NCBI GenBank assembly: GCA_012800135.1
Contig: JAAZJV010000159.1
Span: 1 to 6,849 of the forward strand
Reading direction: 5' to 3'
Length of the DNA: 6,849 bases
From: Clostridiaceae bacterium
GTDB taxonomy: Bacteria; Bacillota; Clostridia; Saccharofermentanales; DTU023
Shown: positions 6,792-6,849 of the stretch, in pieces
Layout of the letters: every line of letters begins with the position of its first letter
Position numbering within the stretch: the first letter of the stretch is position 1
Program-made: the position numbers and the translations under genes
The notes under the pieces: model-generated
Database searches by the model: none
What the model was told of the DNA's origin: nothing
Seen by the model: the letters and a program-made list of their open reading frames with translations, nothing else

Positions 6792-6806
6792 CCGGCGATG
6801 TGCCGG
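6792..6806 (+). other. GC-only hairpin in the tRNA precursor leader
   Basis: CCGGC (6792-6796), loop GATGT, GCCGG (6802-6806) form a perfect 5-bp all-GC stem right at the predicted transcript start and 6 nt before the tRNA 5' end. It may protect the 5' end or affect RNase P access. Its function is inferred only. Confidence 0.4.
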
Positions 6807-6812
6807 ACAATG

Positions 6813-6849
6813 GCGGCCATGGCGGAATTGGCATACGCGCACGTTTGAG
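6813..6849 (+). tRNA. tRNA-Leu (anticodon GAG), 3' half beyond the window
   Basis: The 5' half of a leucine tRNA can be folded by position: acceptor strand GCGGCCA (6813-6819), T8 and G9, D-stem GCG/CGC (6822-6824 with 6836-6838), a D-loop with the conserved GG (6830-6831), G26, anticodon stem CACGT (6840-6844), loop TT and anticodon GAG (6847-6849). The run TGGCGGAATTGGCA followed by ACGCGC is characteristic of bacterial leucine tRNAs with a long variable arm. GAG reads CUC and CUU leucine codons. The window ends exactly at the last anticodon base, so the long arm, T-arm and acceptor 3' strand are not seen. Confidence 0.9.

Noticed and set aside
6810..6825. ATGGCGG repeated 9 bp apart at the tRNA 5' end
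   Set aside because: The second copy is the normal conserved T8-D-stem sequence of leucine tRNAs, so the repeat is probably coincidence and not an attachment site.

Overview
The window looks like chromosomal DNA of a low-to-moderate G+C Firmicute, perhaps Clostridia or a relative. The grounds are strong AAGGAG/GAGGAG ribosome-binding sites, sigma-A-type promoters, a YesM/YesN-type two-component pair, an EcsA-like ABC ATPase with a large two-half permease, and a clostridial-type diphosphate-dependent phosphofructokinase. No phage, transposon or CRISPR signature is visible. The genus cannot be named from the sequence alone.

All protein genes lie on the minus strand, so read from right to left. 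At the far right (6756-6849) a plus-strand promoter drives a tRNA-Leu(GAG) that the window edge cuts exactly after the anticodon. Back to back with it, a minus-strand promoter (6703-6731) drives an ABC exporter pair: the ATPase (5861-6604) and a roughly 12-helix permease (4108-5874), whose start overlaps the end of the ATPase gene. After a 122-bp gap with no visible terminator comes a 413-residue phosphofructokinase of the PPi-dependent type (2744-3985). A clear Rho-independent terminator (2596-2632) closes this unit.

A 350-bp intergenic region (2394-2743) holds that terminator and the presumed control region of the next unit: a consensus -10 without a good -35, with three TGACTA repeats upstream. 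Next is a YesM-type membrane sensor kinase (627-2393), then a YesN-type response regulator (1-630) that starts inside the kinase stop codon (ATGA overlap) and runs off the left edge before its expected AraC-type DNA-binding domain.

In working terms, the kinase and regulator would sense an extracellular ligand and probably control a nearby uptake or catabolic locus outside the window. The phosphofructokinase serves glycolysis using PPi, and the ABC pair exports an unknown substrate. These three units look like ordinary neighbours rather than one system. I do not see evidence of a new biological system. The points most worth a second look are the repeated sites ahead of the kinase, the permease start, the phosphofructokinase active-site motif and the tRNA leader hairpin.
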